Shown here piece by piece: positions 24,103-32,100 of a stretch of DNA of 56,893 nt. Source of the DNA: Sphingobacteriaceae bacterium (GTDB lineage Bacteria > Bacteroidota > Bacteroidia > UBA7662); contig PNNG01000013.1 of assembly GCA_013824115.1 (NCBI GenBank), forward strand, positions 1-56,893, written 5' to 3'. The translations under genes were made by a program, and so were the position numbers. Position 1 is the stretch's first letter. The number at the start of each line of letters is the position of its first letter. The notes below the pieces were generated by a model. It worked only from the letters and a program-made list of their open reading frames with translations. It searched no databases and was not told where the DNA came from.

Positions 24103-24561
24103 ATGAATACAAACAAATGGATGCTCGGCCTCGCCCTTTTGGCAGGCGTAAGTGTGATGGTAGCCTGTGGTGGCGGCGAAGAAGCCACTGAAGAAACTCC
24201 CGCAGTAGAAGAAGCGGCTCCTGTTGCCACCGAGGCAGAGGCTTGGGTGGCTCCCGAAGAAAGCAAGGCCACTGCCAATCCTTTCACTGCCGACGCGGCT
24301 TCAATTGAAAAAGGCAAGGGTATTTTCGGCCAGTATTGCGTAAGCTGCCACGGTGCCGATATGAAGGCGGAAGTTCCCGCTGGTCTGGCCGTAAAAGCAG
24401 CCAACCTCATTGAAAAAACACCCGCACAAGCCGACGGTGAACTCCACTGGAAACTCCTCAACGGTCGTGGTGCCATGTTGAAAATCTCAACCTATGGTAT
24501 TAGCGACGAAGACGGCTGGCACCTCATTAACTACATTCGTAGCATGGCTCCTAAGGCCTAA
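24103..24561 (+). CDS. Lipoprotein c-type cytochrome
   Basis: A 152-residue lipoprotein with lipobox VMVAC (Cys22), a Glu/Ala-rich flexible linker (about 25-60) and one class I cytochrome c domain with heme motif CVSCH (79-83) and a C-terminal DEDGWHLINYIRSM helix. A Met such as in GAMLKIS is a possible sixth ligand. Anchored in a membrane on the periplasmic side, it could carry electrons to the cbb3 oxidase, whose CcoP here has only one heme. It is divergent from ccoI over a shared AT-rich control region, which supports that link. An exact partner is inferred, not shown. Confidence 0.85.
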   Translation: MNTNKWMLGLALLAGVSVMVACGGGEEATEETPAVEEAAPVATEAEAWVAPEESKATANPFTADAASIEKGKGIFGQYCVSCHGADMKAEVPAGLAVKAANLIEKTPAQADGELHWKLLNGRGAMLKISTYGISDEDGWHLINYIRSMAPKA

Positions 24562-24568
24562 GCGAACG

Positions 24569-24617
24569 CCCCTAATCGAAAAAAGCTGCCCGCAAGGCGG
24601 CTTTTTTCGATTAGGGG
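24569..24617. terminator. Long perfect hairpin after the cytochrome gene
   Basis: The arms CCCCTAATCGAAAAAAGC and GCTTTTTTCGATTAGGGG pair perfectly over 18 bases, then continue with GCC/GGC after one mismatch. Runs of A and T inside the arms make it a terminator in both directions. It begins 8 bases after the stop codon. Confidence 0.75.
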
Positions 24618-24834
24618 ATTCAAGATTGAAAATTCAAGATTCAAAAGGGGTTCTGCCGCTTCGCGGCAGGGGTGCAAAACGCCGAGCGGTCCAAAACCAA
24701 CTTTATGCAGCATCTTCTGCGGTTTGAATTGTAGCGCCCCTCTCCTCTGGAGATGGTGATTGAGCTTGTCGAAATAAGGATAAGAGGATGAGGCCGTACT
24801 GGATTGGCTTCGCCGATCCTTTTTAGGGGTCGTT
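24618..24834. other. Gene-free repeat-containing spacer
   Basis: No gene is supported here. Visible elements are a direct repeat ATTCAAGATT (24618-24627 and 24632-24641), a hairpin CTGCCGC-TTC-GCGGCAG (about 24652-24669), and GGTGATTGAGCTTGTCGAAA (24755-24774), which resembles a TTCGACAAGCTCA-type intergenic repeat on the other strand and is related to the stretch at 21443-21464. Confidence 0.5.
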
Positions 24835-24960
24835 ACAAGCAAAGCCAACCCGCTGCGCGGCTCTTGGGCTTTTTGCTTTCCATTCCTCGCTCAAGCTTGG
24901 GGCTTGGCTCGGCCTGGAAAGCAAAAAGCCCCTCCGCTTTCGCGGAGAGGCTTTGCTTGT
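24835..24960. repeat. Inverted pair of terminator-like elements beside tRNA-Pro
   Basis: Outer arms ACAAGCAAAGCC (24835-24846) and GGCTTTGCTTGT (24949-24960) and inner arms GGGCTTTTTGCTTTCCA (24866-24882) and TGGAAAGCAAAAAGCCC (24915-24931) are perfect inverted repeats. Between outer and inner arm each half carries its own CCGC/GCGG hairpin. Each half therefore reads as ACAAGCAAAGCC, hairpin, GGGCTTTTTGC, i.e. a terminator. The right half is the natural terminator of tRNA-Pro (minus strand); the left half is an inverted, diverged copy. Confidence 0.7.
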
Positions 24961-25034
24961 CGGGGTGACTGGATTCGAACCAGCGACCACACGCCCCCCA
25001 GACGTGTACGCTAACCGGACTGCGCTACACCCCG
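24960..25034 (-). tRNA. tRNA-Pro (anticodon GGG)
   Basis: Cloverleaf on the minus strand: acceptor CGGGGTG/CACCCCG with discriminator A, anticodon stem CACGT/GCGTG with loop CTGGGGG giving anticodon GGG, and T-loop GGTTCGAATCC. CCA is not encoded. A canonical promoter and a hairpin terminator bracket it, so it is a single-gene transcript. Confidence 0.95.
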
Positions 25035-25047
25035 AACTTTGGGAGTG

Positions 25048-25077
25048 CAAATATAGTGAACTGAAAGGCACATCAAA
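25048..25077 (-). promoter_or_regulatory. Promoter of tRNA-Pro
   Basis: On the minus strand TTTG (25077-25074), an 18-base spacer and TATATTTG (25055-25048) exactly fit the Bacteroidota -33/-7 pattern, 13 bases before the tRNA 5' end. Confidence 0.75.
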
Positions 25078-25210
25078 GGGGGCTAGAAAAAAAATCACCT
25101 GATAGGACCGCTTCTTCGATGGTTTTTGTTTTTCTCAGCCAATGCTTTTGCTTTTCGGGCAATTCTAACCAATCGTTTGTTGGCTTATTTCTTACGTGCT
25201 AATTTCAAGC

Positions 25211-26509
25211 ATGCAAGAATCTTTATTGCATTTTGTATGGAAAAATCGCCTGCTCCTACCTGGTGAATGGCTCACCCAGCAGGGCGAAAGGGTAGAAGTG
25301 TATCATCCGGGTTACCACAACCACGATGGCGGTCCCGATTTTACCGAAGCCATGATCAAAATTGGTGGCCAGCGCTGGATGGGCAGCGTTGAAATCCACT
25401 GGAAAGCCCGCGAATGGTACCAGCACAACCACCATACCGATCCGCATTACAACAACGTAGTGCTCCATGTGGTGTGGCAGGGCGATGAGGTGGCCCTGCG
25501 CACCGATGGCACGTCTATTCCGCAATTGGCCCTCGAGCCTTGGGTACCCATGAGCTTGTTGGAACAGCACCAGGGGCTCATGCAGTCGAGCCTGGCCTTG
25601 CCCTGCGCGGCTTTGTTGGGCAATGAACGTTGGTATTTTCCCGACATGCTCGACCGAACCGGTGTTGAACGACTGGAACACCGGGTTATTCAAATGGAAA
25701 AACAACTGCAGGCATGCAAGGGCGATTGGGAAGAAGCTTTTTGGCGTTGGCTGGCAGGGGCCATGGGCTTGAAAGTGAACCGTGAGCCCATGGAGGCCTT
25801 GGCATCCAGCCTTTCTGTACACGTGCTGCACAAGTACCAGCAGAACCCAAAGGCTTTGGAGGCCCTGCTGCTTGGTCAGGCTGGCTTTTTGGAACCCCCA
25901 CCCAAAAGCACAGCTTGGCCTGCCGAGCTCTACCACGAATACCAGTACCTCCGTGCTAAACACCAGCTTCGGCCCATGCCTCCCAGTCAATGGCGCTTTT
26001 TGCGCATGCGTCCTGCTGGTTTTCCCACCCGCCGTTTGGCACAAATGGCTGCTTTGTTGCATCAAGGCATGCCGCTGTTTGAACGCTTACGTACTTTACC
26101 AGACCCAACCGCCTTGATGAATCAGCTCATGCCCATGCCCAGTACCTATTGGCAACAGCATTATCGTCCCTGCGATGGAGGCGGCGCCAAAGGCGGTCGG
26201 CCATCCAAAGAAACAGCAGCAGTATGGGCCATCAATGCGGTGATTCCGGCCATGTTCCTATTTGGGAAATGGCAACATTTGCCTTCAGAACAAGAGCGCG
26301 CCATTGGCTGGCTCGAAAAGCTTGCGCCAGAGCAAAATCAAATCGTACATTTGTTCGAAGGTTTGCAGGTTTCGGCACAAAACGCCTTACAGTCGCAAGG
26401 CATGGTGGAGCTGTTCAAACAATATTGTACAGAGAAACGTTGTTTAGATTGTATAGTCGGAAACCGGCTGCTGCTTACCAAACTAACAGATCATGCAAAA
26501 ACTGGTTGA
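25211..26509 (+). CDS. DUF2851 family protein
   Basis: A 432-residue protein of the DUF2851 family, widespread in Bacteroidota and uncharacterised. Conserved features seen: FVWKNRLLLPGEWLTQQGERV at the start, HNHDGGPDFTEAMI, GSVEIHWKAREWYQHNHH, YNNVVLHVVW, and a C-terminal cysteine pair (YCTEKRCLDC). The His/Asp-rich segment at about 40-90 looks like a metal or nuclease-type site, but this is only an impression. I start at ATG 25211, five codons inside the longest frame. It overlaps the pspC-like gene by 17 bases. Confidence 0.85.
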   Translation: MQESLLHFVWKNRLLLPGEWLTQQGERVEVYHPGYHNHDGGPDFTEAMIKIGGQRWMGSVEIHWKAREWYQHNHHTDPHYNNVVLHVVWQGDEVALRTDGTSIPQLALEPWVPMSLLEQHQGLMQSSLALPCAALLGNERWYFPDMLDRTGVERLEHRVIQMEKQLQACKGDWEEAFWRWLAGAMGLKVNREPMEALASSLSVHVLHKYQQNPKALEALLLGQAGFLEPPPKSTAWPAELYHEYQYLRAKHQLRPMPPSQWRFLRMRPAGFPTRRLAQMAALLHQGMPLFERLRTLPDPTALMNQLMPMPSTYWQQHYRPCDGGGAKGGRPSKETAAVWAINAVIPAMFLFGKWQHLPSEQERAIGWLEKLAPEQNQIVHLFEGLQVSAQNALQSQGMVELFKQYCTEKRCLDCIVGNRLLLTKLTDHAKTG

Positions 26510-26717
26510 CAACATCAAAGTGTTTTTCGAAGACCGCGCTTTCGGGGTATGTGAATACCTAAGCGAAAAATTTGACCTCCCCACGGCCAAGGTGCGCAAC
26601 GTTTTTATATACGTAAGCCTCATTTCGCTGGGTTCACCCGTGCTGTTTTACATGCTCACGGCTTTTTGGCTGAATGTAAAATCGCATTTCAGAAGTAAGG
26701 GCATTATCTGGGACTAA
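26493..26717 (+). CDS. PspC-domain small membrane protein
   Basis: A 74-residue protein with the PspC fold: the FGVCEYLSEKFDLPTAKVRNVFIY start, then one transmembrane segment (about 38-62, VSLISLGSPVLFYMLTAFWL). PspC proteins take part in envelope-stress responses in other bacteria; here there is only the domain itself with no pspA or pspB nearby. It overlaps the DUF2851 gene by 17 bases, so the two are expressed together. Confidence 0.85.
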   Translation: MQKLVDNIKVFFEDRAFGVCEYLSEKFDLPTAKVRNVFIYVSLISLGSPVLFYMLTAFWLNVKSHFRSKGIIWD

Positions 26718-26740
26718 CTTCCTTTTTGTAGTATTGTACC

Positions 26741-27640
26741 ATGAAAATCATGGTCACCGGTTCGAACGGCTTGCTCGGACAAAAACTCATACATCAGTTA
26801 TCTAAGCAAAACGAGGTAAATCTGCTGGCCACTGCCCGCGGTGCCAATCGCTTGCGCATGCAGGAGGGATATACTTATGCATCTTTGGATGTGTCTCACG
26901 CCCAAGAGGTGATGGATCTTTGCCTCAGCTGGAAGCCCGATGTCATCATCCACACTGCGGCCATGACCCAGGTAGACGATTGCGAAGATCAGCAGGAGGC
27001 CTGCTGGAAACTCAACGTAGAGGCCGTCGACCATCTCATCAAAGCTTGTGCAGCTACACAAGCGCATTTGGTACATCTTTCTACCGACTTTATTTTCGAT
27101 GGTGCCGCAGGTCCGTACGACGAAAGCGCTGCCGCTAATCCACTTAGCTTTTACGGCAAATCGAAACTGGCTGCCGAAAAATTATTGCTCGAGAGCAGTA
27201 TCTCCTACAGCATTATCCGTACGGTATTGGTGTATGGGGTGGCAGAAGACATGAGCCGGTCGAACATTGTGCTGTGGGCGAAGGGCGCTTTGGAGAAAGG
27301 CCAGCCGTTGCGCATTGTTTCCGACCAATTCCGCACCCCCACCCTGGCCGAAGACCTGGCGCAAGGCTGCATCCTGGCAGCTATGAAACGGGCTCAGGGC
27401 ATTTACAATATTAGTGGTAAGGACCAAATGTCGGTGATCGAGCTGGTGAAAAGGGTGGCTAGATATTTCGATTTGCCTACCGATCAAATAACGGAAGTTA
27501 CTACCGATACCTTAAACCAACGTGCCCGCCGCCCATTGGTTACTGGCTTCATCCTCAACAAAGCCCGCCGCGATTTGGACTACGAACCCCATACTTTTGA
27601 AGAGGGAATTGCCCTGGTGATGTCGCAAACAGCGCAATAA
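26741..27640 (+). CDS. RmlD-like NAD(P)-dependent sugar reductase
   Basis: A 299-residue extended short-chain dehydrogenase similar to dTDP-4-dehydrorhamnose reductase. It has the nucleotide-binding GSNGLLGQKL motif (about 7-16), the active-site YGKSKLAAEK (Tyr and Lys) and a preceding STDFIFDG with the catalytic Ser/Thr. No rmlA, B or C genes are adjacent, so a role in rhamnose synthesis is not supported by context, and another nucleotide-sugar or small-molecule substrate is possible. Confidence 0.8.
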   Translation: MKIMVTGSNGLLGQKLIHQLSKQNEVNLLATARGANRLRMQEGYTYASLDVSHAQEVMDLCLSWKPDVIIHTAAMTQVDDCEDQQEACWKLNVEAVDHLIKACAATQAHLVHLSTDFIFDGAAGPYDESAAANPLSFYGKSKLAAEKLLLESSISYSIIRTVLVYGVAEDMSRSNIVLWAKGALEKGQPLRIVSDQFRTPTLAEDLAQGCILAAMKRAQGIYNISGKDQMSVIELVKRVARYFDLPTDQITEVTTDTLNQRARRPLVTGFILNKARRDLDYEPHTFEEGIALVMSQTAQ

Positions 27641-27734
27641 GTTTCGTTTTCTCGGGATTTTATGAGTTGAAGTTGGATGCTTCGGCCGATTCTCCTATTT
27701 TGGCCAATCGTTAACTGTTTTTTGTAGCTATTGC

Positions 27735-29561
27735 ATGTCACATTCTCCTGATTCCTGGGGCACACGCGTTGGATTGATTTTGGCCATGGCCGGCAATGCG
27801 GTGGGCTTGGGTAATTTCCTCCGATTTCCGGTGCAAGCCGTACAAAATGGAGGCGGTGCCTTCATCATTCCTTATTTGGTTTGTTTCTTGCTGATGGGCA
27901 TTCCGCTCTTGTGGATTGAGTGGTCAGTTGGACGATATGGTGGTCGTTATGGCAACCACAGCACGCCTTTTATCCTCGATAATATGACCCACCGGAGTTT
28001 CTGGAAGTACTTCGGGGTGTTTGGCATTTTTACCAATATAGCGGTAGCGGCCTATTATTGTTACATCGAGTCGTGGACACTTTCCTACGTTTACCACAGC
28101 ATCCGACAAACCTTTTCGGGCATGAGCCAAGGTGAGGTAGCCAACTTCTTTGTGTCGTACACCGATGTGGAACACAGTACTACAGGTATCCCTTATGAAG
28201 CGGTGATATTTTACCTGCTTTGTCTGTTTTTGAATACCTGGATTTTGTCGAAGGGCCTCAAAGGCGGTGTAGAAAAGGTCGCCAAAATTGGCATGCCGCT
28301 GCTCATTGGCTTTGGCTTTTTGCTGGCTTTGCGCGGCTGGACCCTGGGCGACAGTGGTGCGCCTGTGGGGTGTACCGATTGTAACAGCTCGCTTGGACTC
28401 GATTTCCTTTGGTCTCCCAATTTTACCAGTTTAACCGACCCTAAGGTGTGGATGGCAGCCGCTGGACAAATATTCTTCACCCTTTCGGTAGGCATGGGCA
28501 CCATTCAATGCTACGCGGCCTATGTGCGCTCTAAAGACGACATTGCACTCAATGCCATGTCGGCAGGTTGGATGAACGGCTTTGTGGAAATCGTTTTGGG
28601 TGCCAGTATAGTTATACCCATTGCGGTGGGTTACCTCGGCCTCGACTGGGTGAAAAACAACGCCGGCTTCTCTATGGCCTTCCAAACCATGCCTTTCCTC
28701 TTCGATAAATGGGGCGCCTTTTTGGGTACCATGGCAGGGGTGATGTGGTTCGGACTCTTATTTTTTGCGGGCATTACTTCGTCGCTTGCCATGGGTACCC
28801 CTTGGATGGGCTTTATGCGTGATGAATTTGATTGGGACAATAAAAAATCGGCTTGGTCATTTGGAGCATTGGTGTTAATCATGGGCTTACCCACCGTGAT
28901 ATTCTTCCAAGAAGGGGTTTTTGATGAATACGATTATTGGGCAGGTACGGTTTCGCTGGTAGTATTTGCCTTGGCCGAAACCATTTTGTTCAGTTGGATT
29001 TTTGGGATTGACAAGGGTTGGGATGAAATCAACCGGGGCGCCGATATGCGGGTGCCGCGCATTTACAAACCAATCATCAAATACGTAACCCCGCTGCTGC
29101 TGCTGTTCGTCTTCCTGGGAGCCATGTTTACGCCCAAAGACAACGATTGGAAGCGCGCTTTCACCGAGGGTTGGGAATTGGATAAGTCGAGCATCATTGG
29201 CAATATCACCCACCAAGGATTGGTAGCCAATAAAGACTACGTGGCGGATGTGTTTGAGTCGGAAGTCAGCGGCGTTGTTGCCGGTGTACGCACCGATCGG
29301 GGAAAGCAGCAGCTCGATATTGCCGATCCCAAATCGGGCACGGTGATTAAAACGTATGAGTTCACAGCCAAGCAAACATTGAGTGTAGCCCAAGGCGATG
29401 CGGTTGAACTGCTTACGCCTTTGGCAACGGGGACGTTCTACAACAAGGTATTGTACACCGATATGTCGAGACTCTACCTTGTTGCCTTATTTGTATTTAT
29501 TGCCATGTTGGTGCGCAAGGCTACCCGCATGCGTCGTCAAACCGGGAGGGAAGCATCATGA
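27735..29561 (+). CDS. Sodium-dependent transporter of the NSS family
   Basis: A 608-residue neurotransmitter:sodium symporter homolog. The family start is clear (WGTRVGLILAMAGNAVGLGNFLRFP, containing the sodium-site residues, then QNGGGAFIIPY), followed by about twelve membrane helices. Beyond the last core helix there is an additional extramembrane insertion of about 110 residues (about 465-575) before a final helix, longer than in LeuT-like members. Such transporters take up amino acids with sodium; the substrate is not known. It overlaps a small membrane gene by 4 bases. Confidence 0.9.
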   Translation: MSHSPDSWGTRVGLILAMAGNAVGLGNFLRFPVQAVQNGGGAFIIPYLVCFLLMGIPLLWIEWSVGRYGGRYGNHSTPFILDNMTHRSFWKYFGVFGIFTNIAVAAYYCYIESWTLSYVYHSIRQTFSGMSQGEVANFFVSYTDVEHSTTGIPYEAVIFYLLCLFLNTWILSKGLKGGVEKVAKIGMPLLIGFGFLLALRGWTLGDSGAPVGCTDCNSSLGLDFLWSPNFTSLTDPKVWMAAAGQIFFTLSVGMGTIQCYAAYVRSKDDIALNAMSAGWMNGFVEIVLGASIVIPIAVGYLGLDWVKNNAGFSMAFQTMPFLFDKWGAFLGTMAGVMWFGLLFFAGITSSLAMGTPWMGFMRDEFDWDNKKSAWSFGALVLIMGLPTVIFFQEGVFDEYDYWAGTVSLVVFALAETILFSWIFGIDKGWDEINRGADMRVPRIYKPIIKYVTPLLLLFVFLGAMFTPKDNDWKRAFTEGWELDKSSIIGNITHQGLVANKDYVADVFESEVSGVVAGVRTDRGKQQLDIADPKSGTVIKTYEFTAKQTLSVAQGDAVELLTPLATGTFYNKVLYTDMSRLYLVALFVFIAMLVRKATRMRRQTGREAS

Positions 29562-29701
29562 GTAACGGAGCATTTATTTTGATGTTGGTGGTGCAATTGA
29601 GCGTTACCTTAATCACAGGCTTCTTTTTTTGGAAGGTATTAAAAACCCCACCCAGAGCGGAGCCTGATTCCTATGCCGACAACGATGACGATCCGCGTTG
29701 A
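29558..29701 (+). CDS. MetS-like small partner of the NSS transporter
   Basis: A 47-residue protein overlapping the transporter stop (ATGA). It has one transmembrane helix (about 5-25, FILMLVVQLSVTLITGFFFW) and a short polar tail ending DNDDDPR. Size, topology and position fit MetS-type small subunits that accompany NSS transporters such as MetP of actinobacteria. Its residues are not conserved enough to be certain. Confidence 0.65.
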   Translation: MSNGAFILMLVVQLSVTLITGFFFWKVLKTPPRAEPDSYADNDDDPR

Positions 29702-29716
29702 TGAGTAGGAGGTGGC

Positions 29717-30598
29717 ATGCGTGGACTATGGAAAGGCTTTTGGCAAATAAGTAAGACCGAACGCATCGGTTACCTGCTTCTTTTTGCCTTGCTCAGCTTG
29801 CACCTCAGCATCGGCGCTTGGGGCCCCCGCCCGATAGCCATTTCGCAAGAAGTATTGGCCAGTATGCCGCAAAGCGTGCCTGCTACCGACTCCGTACCTA
29901 CTTACCAATCAAGGGAGGTGACGTCGCTTTTTGAGTTCGACATCAATACAGCCAACCCCGACGAGCTCAAGCGTTTGGGTCTAAAGGAGAAGAGTATTGC
30001 TGGTTTGTTGCGATTCCGTTCCAAGGGCGGCAAAGTGCGCAATGAAGCCGATTTTAACAAGTTATTCAGTTTAAGCGCTGCTGAAAAAGAAAGGCTTCGT
30101 CCTTGGTTGCGTTTTCCGGAGGAGGCAATGCAGCTAGGTACAAGAGGGAGGGATAGCGCTGCACTTGACCGCCCGGCCATTTCGAAAGTCTTTGTTCGTA
30201 TTGATTTGAACCAAGCTGATTCTATTCAATTGTTGACAGTGCCAGGTATAGGTCCCGCCTTTGCTTCCCGAATAATCCGTTACCGCGAACGGTTGGGTGG
30301 CTATGTGCGTCTTGAGCAGTTGCTGGAAGTTTTCGGAATCGATTCGGCCAAATATGAAGCGCTTTGGCCCCTGTTGGAAGTTAAAAGCAGCACATTAAGG
30401 CGTGTGCAACCCTGTGAAGCAAGCGAAGAGGAACTGGCGGCACATCCGTATGTAGGGAAGGTGCTGGCGCGCCGATGGGCCGCTTACAGGTTACAGCGAG
30501 GTTGCAAAGGCTGTACTGATATGCAAAAGCTAGCTGGCTTGGAGGCCGAACGTTGGGAAAAGCTTCTGCCTTATTTGGACTGTGCCGGGCTGCAATAG
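29717..30598 (+). CDS. Membrane-anchored helix-hairpin-helix protein
   Basis: A 293-residue protein with an N-terminal transmembrane anchor (about 17-37) and a periplasmic part with repeated helix-hairpin-helix units of ComEA type: FDINTANPDELKRLGL (first, about 72-88), IDLNQADSIQLLTVPGIG (second, about 162-180) and a divergent third (AAHPYVGKVLARRWAAYR). ComEA binds incoming DNA in transformation, so this could be a DNA receptor, consistent with dprA in the same window. But multi-HhH proteins of this kind are common in Bacteroidota and their function is unproven. It starts 15 bases after the MetS-like gene. Confidence 0.7.
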   Translation: MRGLWKGFWQISKTERIGYLLLFALLSLHLSIGAWGPRPIAISQEVLASMPQSVPATDSVPTYQSREVTSLFEFDINTANPDELKRLGLKEKSIAGLLRFRSKGGKVRNEADFNKLFSLSAAEKERLRPWLRFPEEAMQLGTRGRDSAALDRPAISKVFVRIDLNQADSIQLLTVPGIGPAFASRIIRYRERLGGYVRLEQLLEVFGIDSAKYEALWPLLEVKSSTLRRVQPCEASEEELAAHPYVGKVLARRWAAYRLQRGCKGCTDMQKLAGLEAERWEKLLPYLDCAGLQ

Positions 30599-30675
30599 GC
30601 GGCACAAAGCTTATTTTTGCCGCACTAAAACAAAGCCGGTGGGCTGTGCTTTTATAGAAAAGTAAAATATCAGGT

Positions 30676-31815
30676 ATGAATTTTCAGAAAACCGAAAACC
30701 AGCAAATGATTGCCGAAATGGTGCGCAACTTTGGCGACAAGCACATCCGACCCAAAATGATGGAGTGGGACGAGAGCCAGGAGTTCCCCATAGAAGTGTT
30801 TAAAGAAATGGGCAAATTAGGCCTCATGGGCGTATTGGTGCCCGAAGAATACGGCGGATCGGGTTTCGGTTATTACGAATATGTAACTGCCATTGAAGAG
30901 CTGTCGAAAATCGACGGTTCTATCGGCTTGTCGATGGCTGCACACAACAGTTTATGTACTGGCCATATTTTGTCGTTTGGCAACGAAGCGCAAAAAAAGC
31001 GCTGGTTGCCCAAATTGGCTTCGGCCGAGTGGATTGGTGCTTGGGGACTTACCGAGCCCAATACAGGTTCTGATGCCATGCGCATGATGACGGTAGGGGT
31101 TCAGGACGGAGACCATTGGGTAATCAATGGTGCCAAGTGCTGGATTACGCATGGCAAGTCGAGCAATATTGCCGTGGTGATGGTGCGTACGGGTGATTTG
31201 CTCGATTCGCACGGTATGACCGCCTTCGTGATTGAAAAAGGAACACCTGGCTTTACCCATGGTCGCAAAGAAAACAAACTGGGCATGCGTGCCTCCGAAA
31301 CCACCGAGTTGTTGTTCGAAAACTGTCGTGTGCACAAAGACAACATTTTGGGCGAGGTAGGAGAGGGCTTCATTCAGGCCATGAAAATCCTCGATGGGGG
31401 CCGCATTAGCATTGCCGCTTTGTCGCTGGGCATTGCCAAAGGCGCTTTTGAGGCTGCGGTAAAATATTCTAAAGAGCGCCAACAGTTTGGCAAGCCCATC
31501 AGCGAATTCCAGGGCATCAGTTTCAAACTGGCCGATATTGCCACCGAAATTGAAGCAGCCGAATTGTTGACCTTCCAGGCAGCTTACCTCAAAAACAACG
31601 GTCTTCCCGTTACGAAAGAGTCGGCCTTTGCCAAGTATTACGCTTCAGAGGTAGCCGTTCGCGCGTCGGTAGAAGCTGTGCAGATCTTTGGTGGTTACGG
31701 TTACACCAAAGATTTCCCGGTGGAGAAGTTTTACCGCGATTCTAAACTTTGCACCATTGGTGAAGGTACCAGTGAAATTCAGAAATTGGTAATTGCAAGA
31801 CAATTGCTGAAGTGA
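30676..31815 (+). CDS. Acyl-CoA dehydrogenase
   Basis: A 379-residue flavoprotein of the acyl-CoA dehydrogenase family, closest in style to short-chain (butyryl-CoA) enzymes. Signature regions: GLTEPNTGSDAM (FAD/substrate loop), ERQQFGKPISEFQG, and the C-terminal active site IGEGTSEIQ with Glu363 as catalytic base. It oxidises acyl-CoA to enoyl-CoA and passes electrons to ETF. The genes beside it are unrelated, so it is probably a single transcription unit. Confidence 0.93.
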   Translation: MNFQKTENQQMIAEMVRNFGDKHIRPKMMEWDESQEFPIEVFKEMGKLGLMGVLVPEEYGGSGFGYYEYVTAIEELSKIDGSIGLSMAAHNSLCTGHILSFGNEAQKKRWLPKLASAEWIGAWGLTEPNTGSDAMRMMTVGVQDGDHWVINGAKCWITHGKSSNIAVVMVRTGDLLDSHGMTAFVIEKGTPGFTHGRKENKLGMRASETTELLFENCRVHKDNILGEVGEGFIQAMKILDGGRISIAALSLGIAKGAFEAAVKYSKERQQFGKPISEFQGISFKLADIATEIEAAELLTFQAAYLKNNGLPVTKESAFAKYYASEVAVRASVEAVQIFGGYGYTKDFPVEKFYRDSKLCTIGEGTSEIQKLVIARQLLK

Positions 31816-31845
31816 TTGTTTTTATGAATGCTTTTATTACCTTTG
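31816..31845 (+). promoter_or_regulatory. Promoter of rpsU
   Basis: TTG (31816-31818), a 19-base spacer, and TACCTTTG (31838-31845) match the Bacteroidota -33/-7 pattern. It lies immediately after the acyl-CoA dehydrogenase stop and gives rpsU a leader of about 15-20 bases. Confidence 0.75.
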
Positions 31846-31867
31846 CACCTCTCTATAAAAAATAGTC

Positions 31868-32062
31868 ATGATCAAAATCGAGGTTAAAGAGAACGAGTCA
31901 ATCGACAAGGCGCTCAAGCGTTTCAAGAAGAAATACGAAAAAACGGGCGTATTGAAAGAGCTTCGTGCTCGTCAGGCTTTCGAAAAGCCGTCGGTAGCGA
32001 GCCGTCAAGCCAAGCTGAAGGCGGTTTACCGTCAGCAGATGAATCAAGCCGAAGGTATTTAA
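31868..32062 (+). CDS. rpsU: 30S ribosomal protein S21
   Basis: A 64-residue basic protein starting [20 protein letters not shown] and containing [19 protein letters not shown], the bS21 signature. S21 binds near the anti-Shine-Dalgarno region of 16S rRNA; in Bacteroidota this region is thought to be blocked, in keeping with the lack of SD sequences seen across this window. First gene of the rpsU-xer-hpf group with its own strong promoter. Confidence 0.96.
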   Translation: MIKIEVKENESIDKALKRFKKKYEKTGVLKELRARQAFEKPSVASRQAKLKAVYRQQMNQAEGI

Positions 32063-32100
32063 TCCTTTCGTAGCTTCGTGCCTGTACGTTCAAGGTACGC

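Noticed and set aside
24960-25034. tRNA-Pro as an island attachment site
   Set aside because: No integrase or second tRNA-fragment copy is nearby; the inverted element copies the tRNA flank, not the tRNA.
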